This document shows positions 25,731 to 34,285 of a stretch of DNA of 64,000 nt, piece by piece; the first letter of the stretch is position 1, and every line of letters begins with the position of its first letter. This DNA is from Flaviflagellibacter rhizophilus (GTDB lineage: Bacteria > Pseudomonadota > Alphaproteobacteria > Rhizobiales > Methylopilaceae), in contig NZ_JAXAFJ010000005.1 of assembly GCF_033898525.1 (NCBI RefSeq), forward strand, positions 162,552 to 226,551, written 5' to 3'. Below the pieces are notes generated by a model. It did no database searches. It was not told where the DNA came from and saw only the letters and a program-made list of their open reading frames with translations. The position numbers were made by a program, and so were the translations under genes.

Positions 25731-26072
25731 GTGGCACAGGGTACCGGGGGTCGTTGGCCTTCTTTTGCACCCTTCCGGGCGGCAGGCTGGCAGGCGCAGA
25801 CGGCCGTTATGGCTGGCGCAGCCCTGGCCGCCTTTGGCGCACTCGTTCTCATACTTCCCACGCCTTTGGTTCTGCCGGCCTTCGCCGCAGTCGCTTTTGG
25901 CGTGGGGCTCGCTGTGGCCGCCTGGGGCTGGTTCTCCGGTGCGCAGCAGCAGGGCAATCGCATCACGTGCTGGGATGTTGCCAGCACGTGCGTCTTCATC
26001 GGCTTTGCGGCGGGCGTCCTGAGTGAGCCCGGCCAAGTGGCACAGTTATCGCCTCTGCTGTCTGCGAATTAG
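25731..26072 (+). CDS. Small membrane protein of unknown function
   Basis: A 113-residue protein with three hydrophobic segments: TAVMAGAALAAFGALVLILP, LPAFAAVAFGVGLAVAAWGW and a shorter ASTCVFIGFAAGVL. I do not recognise a family. I choose GTG 25731 because AAAGGGAG lies at the right distance; ATG 25689 in the same frame has its purine run directly abutting and would place the palindrome inside the gene. It follows the two-component pair by about 100 bases on the same strand, so it may be a target of that system. Confidence 0.6.
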   Translation: MAQGTGGRWPSFAPFRAAGWQAQTAVMAGAALAAFGALVLILPTPLVLPAFAAVAFGVGLAVAAWGWFSGAQQQGNRITCWDVASTCVFIGFAAGVLSEPGQVAQLSPLLSAN

Positions 26073-26127
26073 AGGCTTAATAGGACCAGGCCGGGCCCCG
26101 CTGGCAGCTTAAGGGCTGCGATGTCGG

Positions 26128-26265
26128 ACTGGAATTCTCAAGGGACGTTGGCTGGCAGCCACGGACCCGCACGGCATGCCGTGTGGTGAGAACGACCAGT
26201 TCGCCCTTCCGGGGGACGATGACGGCCGTCGGCTGCCCGCCCGTGTCCCTTCAACGCTGAAGGGA
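26128..26265 (+). promoter_or_regulatory. Structured 5' leader of the terC gene, candidate riboswitch
   Basis: The RNA upstream of terC folds convincingly by eye. ACTGG (26128-26132) pairs with CCAGT (26196-26200), and TTCTCA (26135-26140) with TGAGAA (26187-26192). These enclose two hairpins: TGGCT-ggc-AGCCA (26149-26161) and CACGG-catg-CCGTG (26170-26183). A second element, TCCCTTCA-acgc-TGAAGGGA (26246-26265), is a perfect eight-base-pair hairpin just before the GGGG ribosome binding site (26269-26273). CCCTTC also occurs at 26204-26209, so two segments can compete for GAAGGG at 26259-26264. TerC genes are often under manganese riboswitches of the yybP-ykoY class, but I do not see that class's GGGGAGUA loop. 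Confidence 0.55.
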
Positions 26266-26274
26266 ACTAGGGGT

Positions 26275-26940
26275 ATGGCGGAATTTTTTACAGCCGAGGC
26301 GCTGACCGCGCTGATGCAGGTCATCATGATCGACCTCGTGCTGGCGGGCGATAATGCGGTCGTTATCGGCTTGGCGGCCGCGGGGCTGCCCAAGGAACAG
26401 CGCAACAAGGTCATCCTCGTCGGCATCGGCGCCGCGACGGTCCTGCGCATCATCTTCGCTCTGTTGACGACCCAGTTGCTGGCGATCGTCGGTCTGCTCT
26501 TCGCCGGTGGCGTGCTGCTGCTGTGGGTCAGCTGGAAGATGTGGCGCGAACTGCGCACGCCGCACTCGCATGAGCACGAGGCGGCCGAGAACGTCGACGA
26601 CGCGACATACGACACGGACGGCAAGGTCGCTTCGAGTGGACGCGCGCCTACCAAGACCTTCAAGCAGGCCACGATCCAGATCATCGTCGCCGACGTCTCG
26701 ATGTCGCTCGACAACGTGCTCGCCGTCGCCGGTGCGGCACGCGAGCATCCGGAGATCCTGATCTTCGGCCTCGTCCTGTCGATCGCCTTGATGGGCCTCG
26801 CGGCCTCGTTCATCGCCAACCTGCTGCAGAAGCACCGCTGGATTGCCTATGTCGGTCTGGCCGTCATCCTCTACGTCGCGCTCGACATGATGTGGCGCGG
26901 CTGGCAGGAGATCTCGCCCTATGTCATGGGCGCCGCCTGA
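26275..26940 (+). CDS. TerC family integral membrane protein (probable metal exporter)
   Basis: A 221-residue membrane protein with about seven helices. The two TerC signatures are present: MIDLVLAGDNAVVIGLAA near the N-terminus and VADVSMSLDNVLAVAGAA after a His-rich cytoplasmic loop (PHSHEHEAAENVDD). The paired Asp-Asn motifs within membrane helices are the conserved metal-site candidates. Characterised members of the family export manganese or help load exported metalloenzymes. ATG 26275 is preceded by GGGG and by the leader structure described above. A likely terminator follows the gene. Manganese as substrate is inferred from the family. Confidence 0.85.
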   Translation: MAEFFTAEALTALMQVIMIDLVLAGDNAVVIGLAAAGLPKEQRNKVILVGIGAATVLRIIFALLTTQLLAIVGLLFAGGVLLLWVSWKMWRELRTPHSHEHEAAENVDDATYDTDGKVASSGRAPTKTFKQATIQIIVADVSMSLDNVLAVAGAAREHPEILIFGLVLSIALMGLAASFIANLLQKHRWIAYVGLAVILYVALDMMWRGWQEISPYVMGAA

Positions 26941-26975
26941 TCTCCTAGATCAGCATTGAACTTAAGCAGGGCGGG

Positions 26976-27008
26976 GTGGCGAAATTCGTCACCTCGCCAC
27001 ATTGTTTT
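26976..27008 (+). terminator. Rho-independent terminator after terC
   Basis: GTGGCGA (26976-26982) and TCGCCAC (26994-27000) form a perfect seven-base-pair stem with an 11-base loop, followed by ATTGTTTT. It lies 36 bases past the terC stop and before the mscS-type gene. Confidence 0.6.
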
Positions 27009-27053
27009 CGGAGTTAGCGCGTCCATCCGCATATCTTCTGTCCACGGGGCGCG

Positions 27054-29378
27054 ATGACTTCCTTCCGAAAACTGATGCTCGCGCCACTTGCCGGGCTCCT
27101 CCTGCTCGTCTTCTCCGGGGTCTACGGGGTGGCGCAGGAAGAACAGAACCGCCAGCTCGACGCGACCAAGGCAACGCTCGATGCGATAGAAGTGGAGCTT
27201 GCCAAGCCTGACCTCGACGATGGCGCGCTTGGTGAACTGGTCACCCGGATCAACGAGGCCAGAAGCGGCATCGGGGACGTTCAGGGCTCGCTGACGCCCC
27301 AGCAGCAGGCGATCAACACCCGGATAAGCCAGCTGGGAGAGAAGCCTGCAGAGGGCGCACCCCCGGAAAGTCCCGAGATCACGCAGGAACGCGATGCGCA
27401 GCTGGCCACACGCCAGCCCATCGACGAAGCGCTTAAGCGCGCCGGCCTGCTTCTTGTCCAGTCCGATCAGGCGCTGGAGCGCGCCACCGCGAAGCGACGA
27501 GACCTTTTCGCCAGCCGCGTCCTGAACCGCTCCTACTCACTTCTTTCCCCCCAATTGTGGACGGCCGTTGCCAGCGAGGCGCCACGCCGTTGGGCGGCTT
27601 CACAGGCTCTGCTCAACCAGTTCGCCAATCAGTTCACGGGCAAGCTGAGCCCTCAGACCGGCGCCATTCTCGCCGGCGCGATCCTGCTTGCCATCGTCAT
27701 CGCGTGGCCTCTGCGGGTAGCGGTGCAGCGCCTCGCGCGCCGTTACGTGTTCGCGCAGGACACGGGACCGGGCGTCAAGAGATCGGCGGTGGCATTGCTG
27801 CTGGTGATCATCATCACCGCCGCGCCCCTGGCCGCAGCCTTCATCGTATTCCAGGGCCTTGTCGGGCCCGGACTGGTTCCGAACCGCCTCATCCCCTTCA
27901 TGACCAGGCTGGTCATCCTGACCGGTGTGCTGGGGCTCATCGCGGGCCTCACCCATGCCGTGCTGGCGCCCGGCCGGCCATCCTGGCGGCTGACCGACCT
28001 GAGCAATGCCGCAGCGGAAAGGCTGAGGCCCTATCCGCTGTGGATCGGCACGATCTATGTCCTGACACGGGCCGTGAGGGCTTTCCTCGACTCCACCGGC
28101 GTCGGGCTCGCTCCCACAGTCGCGATCGATGGCATCTCCGCGCTGCTGGTGGCTGCGGCATTCGCGGCCGCCCTCCGCCCGTCGCTCTATGCCGCCGAAA
28201 CGGCCGATGCGCCGCGTCCTGAGCAGGACGCGGGCTGGGGCAGGGGCGTGGTCCGGGTGGTGGCCTGGATCCTGATCGGTGCGGTGCTGGTCTGCCTTGT
28301 CGCCGGCTATGTCTCTCTGGCCTTCTTCCTGGCGCAGCAGATGATCTGGCTCAGCATCATCGGCGCCATGTTCTACATGCTGAACCAGCTCGTCGACGGG
28401 CTGTGCGCCGGCTCGGCCAGCGCCATCGGGCGGTTCGCGCAGGGTACGATCGGGTTGCGCGACCAGAGTTTCGACCAGCTCTGCGCCATCTTCTCCGGCG
28501 TCATGCGCCTGCTGCTGATCACGCTTGCCCTCTTCATGGCGGCCGCACCTTGGGGCGTTCAGTCGGGCGATGCGGTAGGCTGGTTCCGCCGCGCCTTGTC
28601 GGGTTTCCAGCTCGGCAGCCTGTCGGTTTCTCCTGCGGCCATCCTGGGCGCCTTGGTGTTTCTCATCGGCGGGGTGCTCCTGACCCGGGGCGTGCAAAGA
28701 TGGCTGGAGAAAAGCTACCTTCCGCACACCCGGTTGGACGAGGGCCTCAAGAACTCGATCCGGACCGCGACCGGCTATGCCGGTGTGCTGGCCGCCGTCG
28801 CCGTGGCGGTGTCGTCGGTGGGCTTCGGCCTCGAAAAGCTGGCTATCGTGGCCGGTGCCCTTTCGGTCGGTATCGGCTTCGGCCTGCAGTCCGTGGTCTC
28901 GAACTTCGTCTCCGGCCTCATCCTCCTTGCCGAACGGCCGGTGAAGGTGGGCGATTGGGTGAGCATCGGTTCGCAGGAGGGCAATGTCCGGCGCATCAGC
29001 GTGCGCTCCACCTTAATCGAGCAGTTCGACCGCTCGACGGTGATCGTGCCGAATTCCGACCTGATCACGAAGCCGGTGCTGAACCGCACACACCAGAATC
29101 CGTTGGGCCGGGTGCAACTCAATCTTGGCACCGGCTTCGCCGCAGGTGTTCAGGAGGTGCGCAGCATCCTGCTGGAGGTGGTGACCTCGCACAGGGCGGT
29201 GCTGTCGAGCCCCGCGCCGATCATCCAGATCGTGTCCACGACCGATTCCGGCGTCCAGTGGCAGGTCTTCTGCTACGTCGCCTCTCCGAGACAGGTGGCC
29301 TCCACGAAAGGTGACCTGTATTTGGACATTCTTACGCAATTGCAGGCTAAGGGTCTGAACATCACGGCTTCACCGTGA
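27054..29378 (+). CDS. Large MscS-type mechanosensitive channel with DUF3772 domain
   Basis: A 774-residue inner-membrane channel protein. It has a signal peptide (GVYGVAQ), a periplasmic alpha-helical domain of DUF3772 type (about 30-190) with many Gln and Arg, then about ten hydrophobic helices. The C-terminal MscS core includes the pore helix LAIVAGALSVGIGFGLQSVV and the beta domain LAERPVKVGDWVSIGSQEGNVRRI. Such multi-helix MscS homologues (MscK/MscM-like) release solutes on hypo-osmotic shock. Its stop overlaps a GTG at 29375 (GTGA), so the CAP-domain lipoprotein gene may be translationally coupled. Confidence 0.9.
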   Translation: MTSFRKLMLAPLAGLLLLVFSGVYGVAQEEQNRQLDATKATLDAIEVELAKPDLDDGALGELVTRINEARSGIGDVQGSLTPQQQAINTRISQLGEKPAEGAPPESPEITQERDAQLATRQPIDEALKRAGLLLVQSDQALERATAKRRDLFASRVLNRSYSLLSPQLWTAVASEAPRRWAASQALLNQFANQFTGKLSPQTGAILAGAILLAIVIAWPLRVAVQRLARRYVFAQDTGPGVKRSAVALLLVIIITAAPLAAAFIVFQGLVGPGLVPNRLIPFMTRLVILTGVLGLIAGLTHAVLAPGRPSWRLTDLSNAAAERLRPYPLWIGTIYVLTRAVRAFLDSTGVGLAPTVAIDGISALLVAAAFAAALRPSLYAAETADAPRPEQDAGWGRGVVRVVAWILIGAVLVCLVAGYVSLAFFLAQQMIWLSIIGAMFYMLNQLVDGLCAGSASAIGRFAQGTIGLRDQSFDQLCAIFSGVMRLLLITLALFMAAAPWGVQSGDAVGWFRRALSGFQLGSLSVSPAAILGALVFLIGGVLLTRGVQRWLEKSYLPHTRLDEGLKNSIRTATGYAGVLAAVAVAVSSVGFGLEKLAIVAGALSVGIGFGLQSVVSNFVSGLILLAERPVKVGDWVSIGSQEGNVRRISVRSTLIEQFDRSTVIVPNSDLITKPVLNRTHQNPLGRVQLNLGTGFAAGVQEVRSILLEVVTSHRAVLSSPAPIIQIVSTTDSGVQWQVFCYVASPRQVASTKGDLYLDILTQLQAKGLNITASP

Positions 29379-29398
29379 GCGCTACAGGATCGTCCATC

Positions 29399-30010
29399 GT
29401 GTCACACAAGTTGCCGTCCCGGATCTTCTCCCACGCCGCGGCAGGGCTGCTGGCGGCGGCTCTGCTGTCCGGATGTGCCGGTGCGCCGCCGGCCTATATC
29501 CCGCCTCAGGAGCCGGCAATGTATCGCAGCCTGGTGCCGCCGGGCGCGCAGGTCGATGGAGAGACCACGGCCGAGATGGTCTCGGGCTTCCGCCGCAACA
29601 ATGGTCTGGGACCGGTGACGCTGGATCCCGCATTGAGCCGGATCGCGCTCGAGCATTCCCGGGCGATGGCGCGCAAGGGCCAGGTCAGCCACAATTCGGG
29701 CGACGGCCCGCTGGACGCACGTGCCCGTTCGCAGGGCTACCGCTACACACGCATCGCGGAGAACGTGGCCGGCGGTTACCACACGCTCGCGGAGGCCTTC
29801 TCGGGTTGGCGGGAGTCGTCGGGCCACCGCAAGAACATGCTGATGCCCTCGGCGACCCGTATCGGCATCGCCGTCGCTCAGGCTCCCGGGCATAAATACA
29901 AGGTGTTCTGGACCATGGTGGTGGCGGAGCCTGACACGGGCACGGGCGGCCCAGCCGTATGGGGTGCGCCGCCGCCGGCCGGCGTCGCGGCCCTGCTCCC
30001 GTCACGGTGA
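29399..30010 (+). CDS. CAP-domain (SCP-like) lipoprotein
   Basis: About 203 residues: a basic n-region, hydrophobic core and LLSGC lipobox, then one CAP/SCP domain. The domain has the cues FRRNNGLGPVTLDPALSRIA, LEHSRAMARKGQVSHNSGDG and YTRIAENVAGG, followed by SSGHRKNMLMPSATRIGIAV. The His and Glu positions of bacterial CAP proteins are kept. Family members sit at the cell surface; their biochemical role is mostly unknown. Two in-frame GTG starts exist. I prefer 29399, which gives a normal lipoprotein signal; 29375 overlaps the channel stop and would add eight residues. Confidence 0.82.
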   Translation: MSHKLPSRIFSHAAAGLLAAALLSGCAGAPPAYIPPQEPAMYRSLVPPGAQVDGETTAEMVSGFRRNNGLGPVTLDPALSRIALEHSRAMARKGQVSHNSGDGPLDARARSQGYRYTRIAENVAGGYHTLAEAFSGWRESSGHRKNMLMPSATRIGIAVAQAPGHKYKVFWTMVVAEPDTGTGGPAVWGAPPPAGVAALLPSR

Positions 30011-30077
30011 CTCGCCTTAGGCCTGAGGGCGCGTTAAAAACCACCCGTCCTCGGTACTGAAAGGTCGGACAGACTTC

Positions 30078-31268
30078 ATGATGACCCGTTCGTTGCGTCT
30101 GATGCTTTGCGTGCTGCTTGCCGCGATGGGCCCGGCAAGCTTGGCAGCCGCGAAGCCGGCGCTCGTCATTGATGCAGATAGTGGACGCGTCCTGTATGCG
30201 CAGGAGGCGACGCATCGCTGGTTTCCCGCATCGCTGACCAAGCTGATGACGACCTATGTCGTGCTGAACGCGGTCAAGCAGGGCCGCATCAGCCTCGACA
30301 CGCCTCTGGTTTACACGCAGCGCGCGCAGGAAGAGCAGCCCAGCAAGATGGGCTTCCCGGTCGGCACCGTCATCACGGTCGAGAACGCGCTGAAGCTTCT
30401 GATCGTGAAGTCCGCCAACGATCTGGCCGTGACCCTTGCCGAAGGCGTGGGTGGTAATGTCGAGACCTTCGTGACGGAAATGAACGCCGTCGCCCGGCAG
30501 CTCGGCATGCGCGAGAGCAATTTCACAAATCCCAACGGCTGGTACGATCCGCTCCAGGTCACGAGCGCACGCGACATGGCCATCCTGGCGCGGGCGATCT
30601 ACCGCGACTATCCACAATCGGCCATGCTCTACAAGGCAACCGGCGTCCAACTCGGCAAGCGCCTGATCCGCGGGCACAACAGCCTGCTGGGCCGCTTCGA
30701 GGGCGCCGACGGCATGAAGACAGGCTTCACCTGTCCGTCCGGGTTCAACCTCGTGGCATCGGCGCAGCGCGGTCAGCGCCGCCTCATCGCGGTTGTCATG
30801 GGCGAGGCGAACGCCAAGGAGCGCACCCAGCACGCGGCTCAGATGCTGGAGGCCGGCTTCGGCAGCTGGACATTCTGGCGGACCGGACAGGAGGTCCAAA
30901 CGCTCGCGAGCGTGGCGTCCGAAGCGCCGAACATGCGGGCGGAAATCTGCGAGAAGAAGAAGGTTGCTCCCGAGGCTGTCGGTGAAGTCGCCGACAATGG
31001 CGAGGGCGATCTGGTCGGTGCCGGGCCCGGCGCGCTGAAGGCGGGCCTGACGATGAGCTATACGGGCGATGCCCAACGTCCACTGCTGCTGGAAAAGCCG
31101 GAGCCCGGTCCGGTGCTGCAGGGCTTCCTCGGTCCCAATCCGAACGGACCTCCTGAGTTCATCGCGTTGGCCGAGCGCCTTGCGCCGCCCGCACCCGTGA
31201 TCGAGAAGACAGCTTCCGGATCCGATGTTCCGATGCCGCGGCCCCGCCCAGCCAAACTGACGAAGTGA
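30078..31268 (+). CDS. D-alanyl-D-alanine carboxypeptidase (PBP5/6 class, S11)
   Basis: Periplasmic serine D,D-carboxypeptidase that trims the terminal D-Ala of peptidoglycan stem peptides. The 396-residue protein has a signal peptide (MGPASLAAA-KP), the SxxK box Ser52-Leu-Thr-Lys55, the SxN box Ser111-Ala-Asn113 and KTG at 213-215, all with normal spacing. The C-terminal 110 residues are a low-complexity proline-rich extension ending PMPRPRPAKLTK, with no obvious amphipathic anchor. The stop overlaps the CobW-type gene by four bases (GTGA). Confidence 0.93.
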   Translation: MMTRSLRLMLCVLLAAMGPASLAAAKPALVIDADSGRVLYAQEATHRWFPASLTKLMTTYVVLNAVKQGRISLDTPLVYTQRAQEEQPSKMGFPVGTVITVENALKLLIVKSANDLAVTLAEGVGGNVETFVTEMNAVARQLGMRESNFTNPNGWYDPLQVTSARDMAILARAIYRDYPQSAMLYKATGVQLGKRLIRGHNSLLGRFEGADGMKTGFTCPSGFNLVASAQRGQRRLIAVVMGEANAKERTQHAAQMLEAGFGSWTFWRTGQEVQTLASVASEAPNMRAEICEKKKVAPEAVGEVADNGEGDLVGAGPGALKAGLTMSYTGDAQRPLLLEKPEPGPVLQGFLGPNPNGPPEFIALAERLAPPAPVIEKTASGSDVPMPRPRPAKLTK

Positions 31269-32326
31269 ACGCCGGCACGCTGCGCGGAGCCATTCCGCTC
31301 ACCGTCCTCACGGGCTTTCTGGGAGCAGGCAAGACCACGCTGCTGAACAGGCTTCTGAAGGAGCCGGCCCTTCAGCGCAGCCTCGTGCTGGTCAACGAGT
31401 TGGGCGAGATCGGAATCGACGATCATCTGCTCGCCGAAAGCGTGGACGGGGATGTCGTGACCTTGGCGGGCGGCTGCCTCTGCTGCGCGGTGCGCAGCGA
31501 TCTGGTGGACACCCTGGCCGACCTCGTGATGCGGCGCGACGAGGGTTCCATCGCCAGTTTCGACCGCGTGATCCTCGAGACCACCGGCCTCGCCGACCCC
31601 GTGCCAGTGCTGCACGCGCTTCAGGCCCATCCCCTGGTTCAGATGCGCTACGTGCTCGACGGCGTGGTGACGGTTGTGGACGCCATGACCGGGCGACGCT
31701 CGCTGGCCGAACACGAAGAGGCGCGGCGTCAGGTTGCCGTGGCAGATCGCATCGTTCTGACGAAGACGGACATGGACGAGCATGGCGAGGCCGGACGTGC
31801 CACCCGCGACGGAATCCGGGCGCTCGCGCCTCTCGTTCCGGTGCTGGACATGGCCCGTGATGGTGCTTCCGCTTCGCAGCTTTTCGGCGTCGCGCCGTGG
31901 GGCGAAAACGTGAGGGCCTCGAATCTGGGCGAGTGGCTCGGAAGCGCACGTTCTTCTGAGGTCCCAGCCGGGCACGAGGGCGACATCCGCTCCGCCGTGC
32001 TGTGGAGCGAGGCACAGCTGCCGCCTCAGGCCTTCGGCATGTTCGTCGATCTTCTGCGCGCGGAGTTCGGTCCGCGCATCCTGCGGCTCAAGGGGCTGGT
32101 CTGCACGACGGACGATCCGGATCGCCCCGTGGTCATCCATGGCGTGCAGCACATCTTCCACCCGCCGCGCAGGCTGCCCGCCTGGCCGGACGAGGATCGG
32201 CGCACCCGCATCGTCCTGATCGGCAAGGATCTGGACGGCGAAGCGGTGATCCGGCTCTACGAGGCCTTCGCCGACGCCGCCGCGATGCCGTCCGTCGACC
32301 CGTTGCTGGCGCCACACCTTTCTTAA
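31265..32326 (+). CDS. CobW/COG0523 family GTP-binding metallochaperone
   Basis: A 353-residue P-loop GTPase. Walker A is TGFLGAGKTTLLNRLL near the N-terminus, GGCLCCAVRSDL is the CxCC metal-binding motif, ILETTGLADP is Walker B and VLTKTDMDEH the base-recognition motif. The C-terminal CobW_C domain spans about 235-350. The family includes zinc chaperones (ZNG1/ZigA type) and CobW. With no cobalamin genes nearby, a zinc or other metal insertase is more likely; the nearest neighbour is a D,D-carboxypeptidase. GTG start overlapping the previous stop. Confidence 0.87.
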   Translation: MNAGTLRGAIPLTVLTGFLGAGKTTLLNRLLKEPALQRSLVLVNELGEIGIDDHLLAESVDGDVVTLAGGCLCCAVRSDLVDTLADLVMRRDEGSIASFDRVILETTGLADPVPVLHALQAHPLVQMRYVLDGVVTVVDAMTGRRSLAEHEEARRQVAVADRIVLTKTDMDEHGEAGRATRDGIRALAPLVPVLDMARDGASASQLFGVAPWGENVRASNLGEWLGSARSSEVPAGHEGDIRSAVLWSEAQLPPQAFGMFVDLLRAEFGPRILRLKGLVCTTDDPDRPVVIHGVQHIFHPPRRLPAWPDEDRRTRIVLIGKDLDGEAVIRLYEAFADAAAMPSVDPLLAPHLS

Positions 32327-32364
32327 TCCCGGGCGTGTAAGCACGCAGGAAACAGGGACAGTGC

Positions 32365-33687
32365 GTGGGCCAGCCCGATCATACCCGAACCGTCACGGGG
32401 GCACGCCTGCGTGCCTTGTTCTCCGGAGACGGACATCTCGCCGTCGCCCGCCGCATGGCGTCCACCACCTTTCTCCTGCGTGCGGGGAATGCCGGTCTCG
32501 CCCTTGTGCTGCAGGTCTTGCTGGCCCGCTGGATGGGGGCTCATCAGTACGGTCTCTACGCCTATGCCTGGGTGTGGGTGTTGCTTGGCGGAGGTCTGGC
32601 CGGTGTCGGGCTGTCGGCCGCGGCGCAGCGGCTGATCCCCGAATATAAGGACAGGGGACAGGACGGGCACCTGCTGGGCTTTGCGCGCGGCGGCGCGGCT
32701 TTGGCCATCCTCATCTCTGCCATGGTCAGCCTTGCCGCCGCGTTTCTGGTGGAGCGTCACGCAGGGCCGGAACTGAGGCTTCCTTTGCTGCTGGCCTGCG
32801 CCTGCATCCCCGTCTTCGTCGCCATCGATTTCCAGGAGGGGATCGCCCGCGCCCATCACTGGGCAGGGTTGGCCTACGTGCCTGCGTATCTGGCACAGCC
32901 GCTCCTGATCCTGCTGGTCGCGAGTGGGCTCGCCGCTGCCGGCTGGATGCTGGACGCCGCGGTCCTGCTCGGCTTGAGCTTCGCGTCGCTTCTTCTGTGC
33001 TGGCTGGTGCAGTGGATCCTGCTGCGCGGCAGGCTGCGTTCGCGGGGAGTTGTCCGAAGCTTCGAGCCAGCGGCGTGGCTCTCCATGGCCTGGCCGCTCC
33101 TCCTCATGAACGGCTTCTACCTTCTGCTGACCTATGTCGACGTGCTGGTGATGGAGCGCTTCGTCCCGGCCTCTGAGATCGCGCGCTACTTCGCGGCTGC
33201 CAAGCTGATGTCGGTCATGTCCTTCATCATGTTTGCCGTGCAGGCCGCGAGCGCTGCGCGCTTCGCCGAATATCATGTGCAGGGAGACAGAGAGCGCCTT
33301 TCGGCTTTCGCACGCACCTGCCGGCGATGGACGCTGTGGCCTTCGCTTGCCGTGGCACTGGGACTGCTGGCCGCAGGTTGGCCCTTGCTGTGGCTGTTCG
33401 GCCCGGACTTCACATCCGCCTTCTACCTCCTCCCGCTGATCGCGGCCGGTCTGCTGGCGCGGGCGGCGGCTGGTCCGGTGGAGCCCTTGCTCGCAATGGC
33501 CGGACAGCAGAAAGCCGCGGCGGCCATTGCAGCACTCGCCTTGCTGCTCAACCTGGTGATGAACCTGCTGCTCGTGCCGCGCTATGGCGCCGGAGGGGCG
33601 GTTGTCGCGACGAGCCTCACTTTGGCGCTGCAATCGGGGGCGCTGGTGGCGCTGGTCCGCCGCCGCCTGGGCATTGCGCTGGTCTAG
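32365..33687 (+). CDS. Polysaccharide flippase-type membrane protein (MOP superfamily)
   Basis: A 440-residue protein with about 12 hydrophobic helices of the Wzx/RfbX lipopolysaccharide-flippase type: STTFLLRAGNAGLALVLQVL, then LLARWMGAHQYGLYAYAWVW near the start, and a duplicated C-terminal half. Members move lipid-linked sugars across the inner membrane. No glycosyltransferase or polymerase genes adjoin it, so the exported glycan is unknown. The start is GTG 32365 with AGGGACA just upstream. Its stop shares the bases CTAG with the oppositely oriented gene after it. Confidence 0.82.
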   Translation: MGQPDHTRTVTGARLRALFSGDGHLAVARRMASTTFLLRAGNAGLALVLQVLLARWMGAHQYGLYAYAWVWVLLGGGLAGVGLSAAAQRLIPEYKDRGQDGHLLGFARGGAALAILISAMVSLAAAFLVERHAGPELRLPLLLACACIPVFVAIDFQEGIARAHHWAGLAYVPAYLAQPLLILLVASGLAAAGWMLDAAVLLGLSFASLLLCWLVQWILLRGRLRSRGVVRSFEPAAWLSMAWPLLLMNGFYLLLTYVDVLVMERFVPASEIARYFAAAKLMSVMSFIMFAVQAASAARFAEYHVQGDRERLSAFARTCRRWTLWPSLAVALGLLAAGWPLLWLFGPDFTSAFYLLPLIAAGLLARAAAGPVEPLLAMAGQQKAAAAIAALALLLNLVMNLLLVPRYGAGGAVVATSLTLALQSGALVALVRRRLGIALV

Positions 33688-34211
33688 AAGTCGGAAAAGT
33701 CCTGACCATAGCGGGCCACATTCCGCATATAGCCCTCCGCCGTCCGCAGGCAGCGGGCGATCTCCTCGTCCGTCAGGTCACGGACCCGCTTGGCCGGCGA
33801 ACCTAGGATCAGCGATCCGTCCGGGAAGACTGCGTTCTGCGTGAGCAGCGCATTGGCTCCGACAAGGCAATTGCGTCCCACCACGCAGCCGTTGAGCACC
33901 GTCGCGCCCATGCCGATGAGCGAGCCCTCGCCGACGGTGCAGCCGTGCAGAATGGCCCGGTGTCCAACGGAGACATGCTTCCCCAATGTCAGCGGGAATC
34001 CGGGATCGACGTGCAGCACGCAGCCGTCCTGGACATTGGAGCCGGAGCCGATGTCGATCAGTTCGCAGTCGCCGCGCAGCACGGCGCCGAACCAGACGGT
34101 CGCGCCCTCGCCAAGCCGCACATTCCCGATGATCCGGGCGTCAGGTGCGATCCAGTAGTTTCCAATCGATGGCAGGTCGGGCGCAAGCGCGCCGAGGCGA
34201 TGAAGGGGCAT
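33684..34211 (-). CDS. Gamma-carbonic anhydrase family protein (YrdA/CaiE-like)
   Basis: A 175-residue left-handed beta-helix protein. Visible elements are NYWIAPDARIIGNVRLGEGA, the conserved WFGAVLRGD, NVQDGCVLHVDPG with one metal-ligand His, and VSVGHRAILHGC with two more, matching the three His ligands of gamma-class carbonic anhydrases. A short helix closes the C-terminus. Most such bacterial proteins have weak or no proven anhydrase activity. It converges on the flippase gene and shares CTAG with its stop. Confidence 0.87.
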   Translation of the reverse strand: MPLHRLGALAPDLPSIGNYWIAPDARIIGNVRLGEGATVWFGAVLRGDCELIDIGSGSNVQDGCVLHVDPGFPLTLGKHVSVGHRAILHGCTVGEGSLIGMGATVLNGCVVGRNCLVGANALLTQNAVFPDGSLILGSPAKRVRDLTDEEIARCLRTAEGYMRNVARYGQDFSDF

Positions 34212-34285
34212 GGCCCGCCTTTACCAGATTGCGCATCGCCGCGCATCCGCCGCACACTACGGGCATGAACCACGGAGGAGGCGGC

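Noticed and set aside
26073..26274. yybP-ykoY manganese riboswitch upstream of terC
   Set aside because: The region is strongly structured, but I cannot find the conserved GGGGAGUA and ACAUACUC-type loops of that class, so I call it an unassigned leader.
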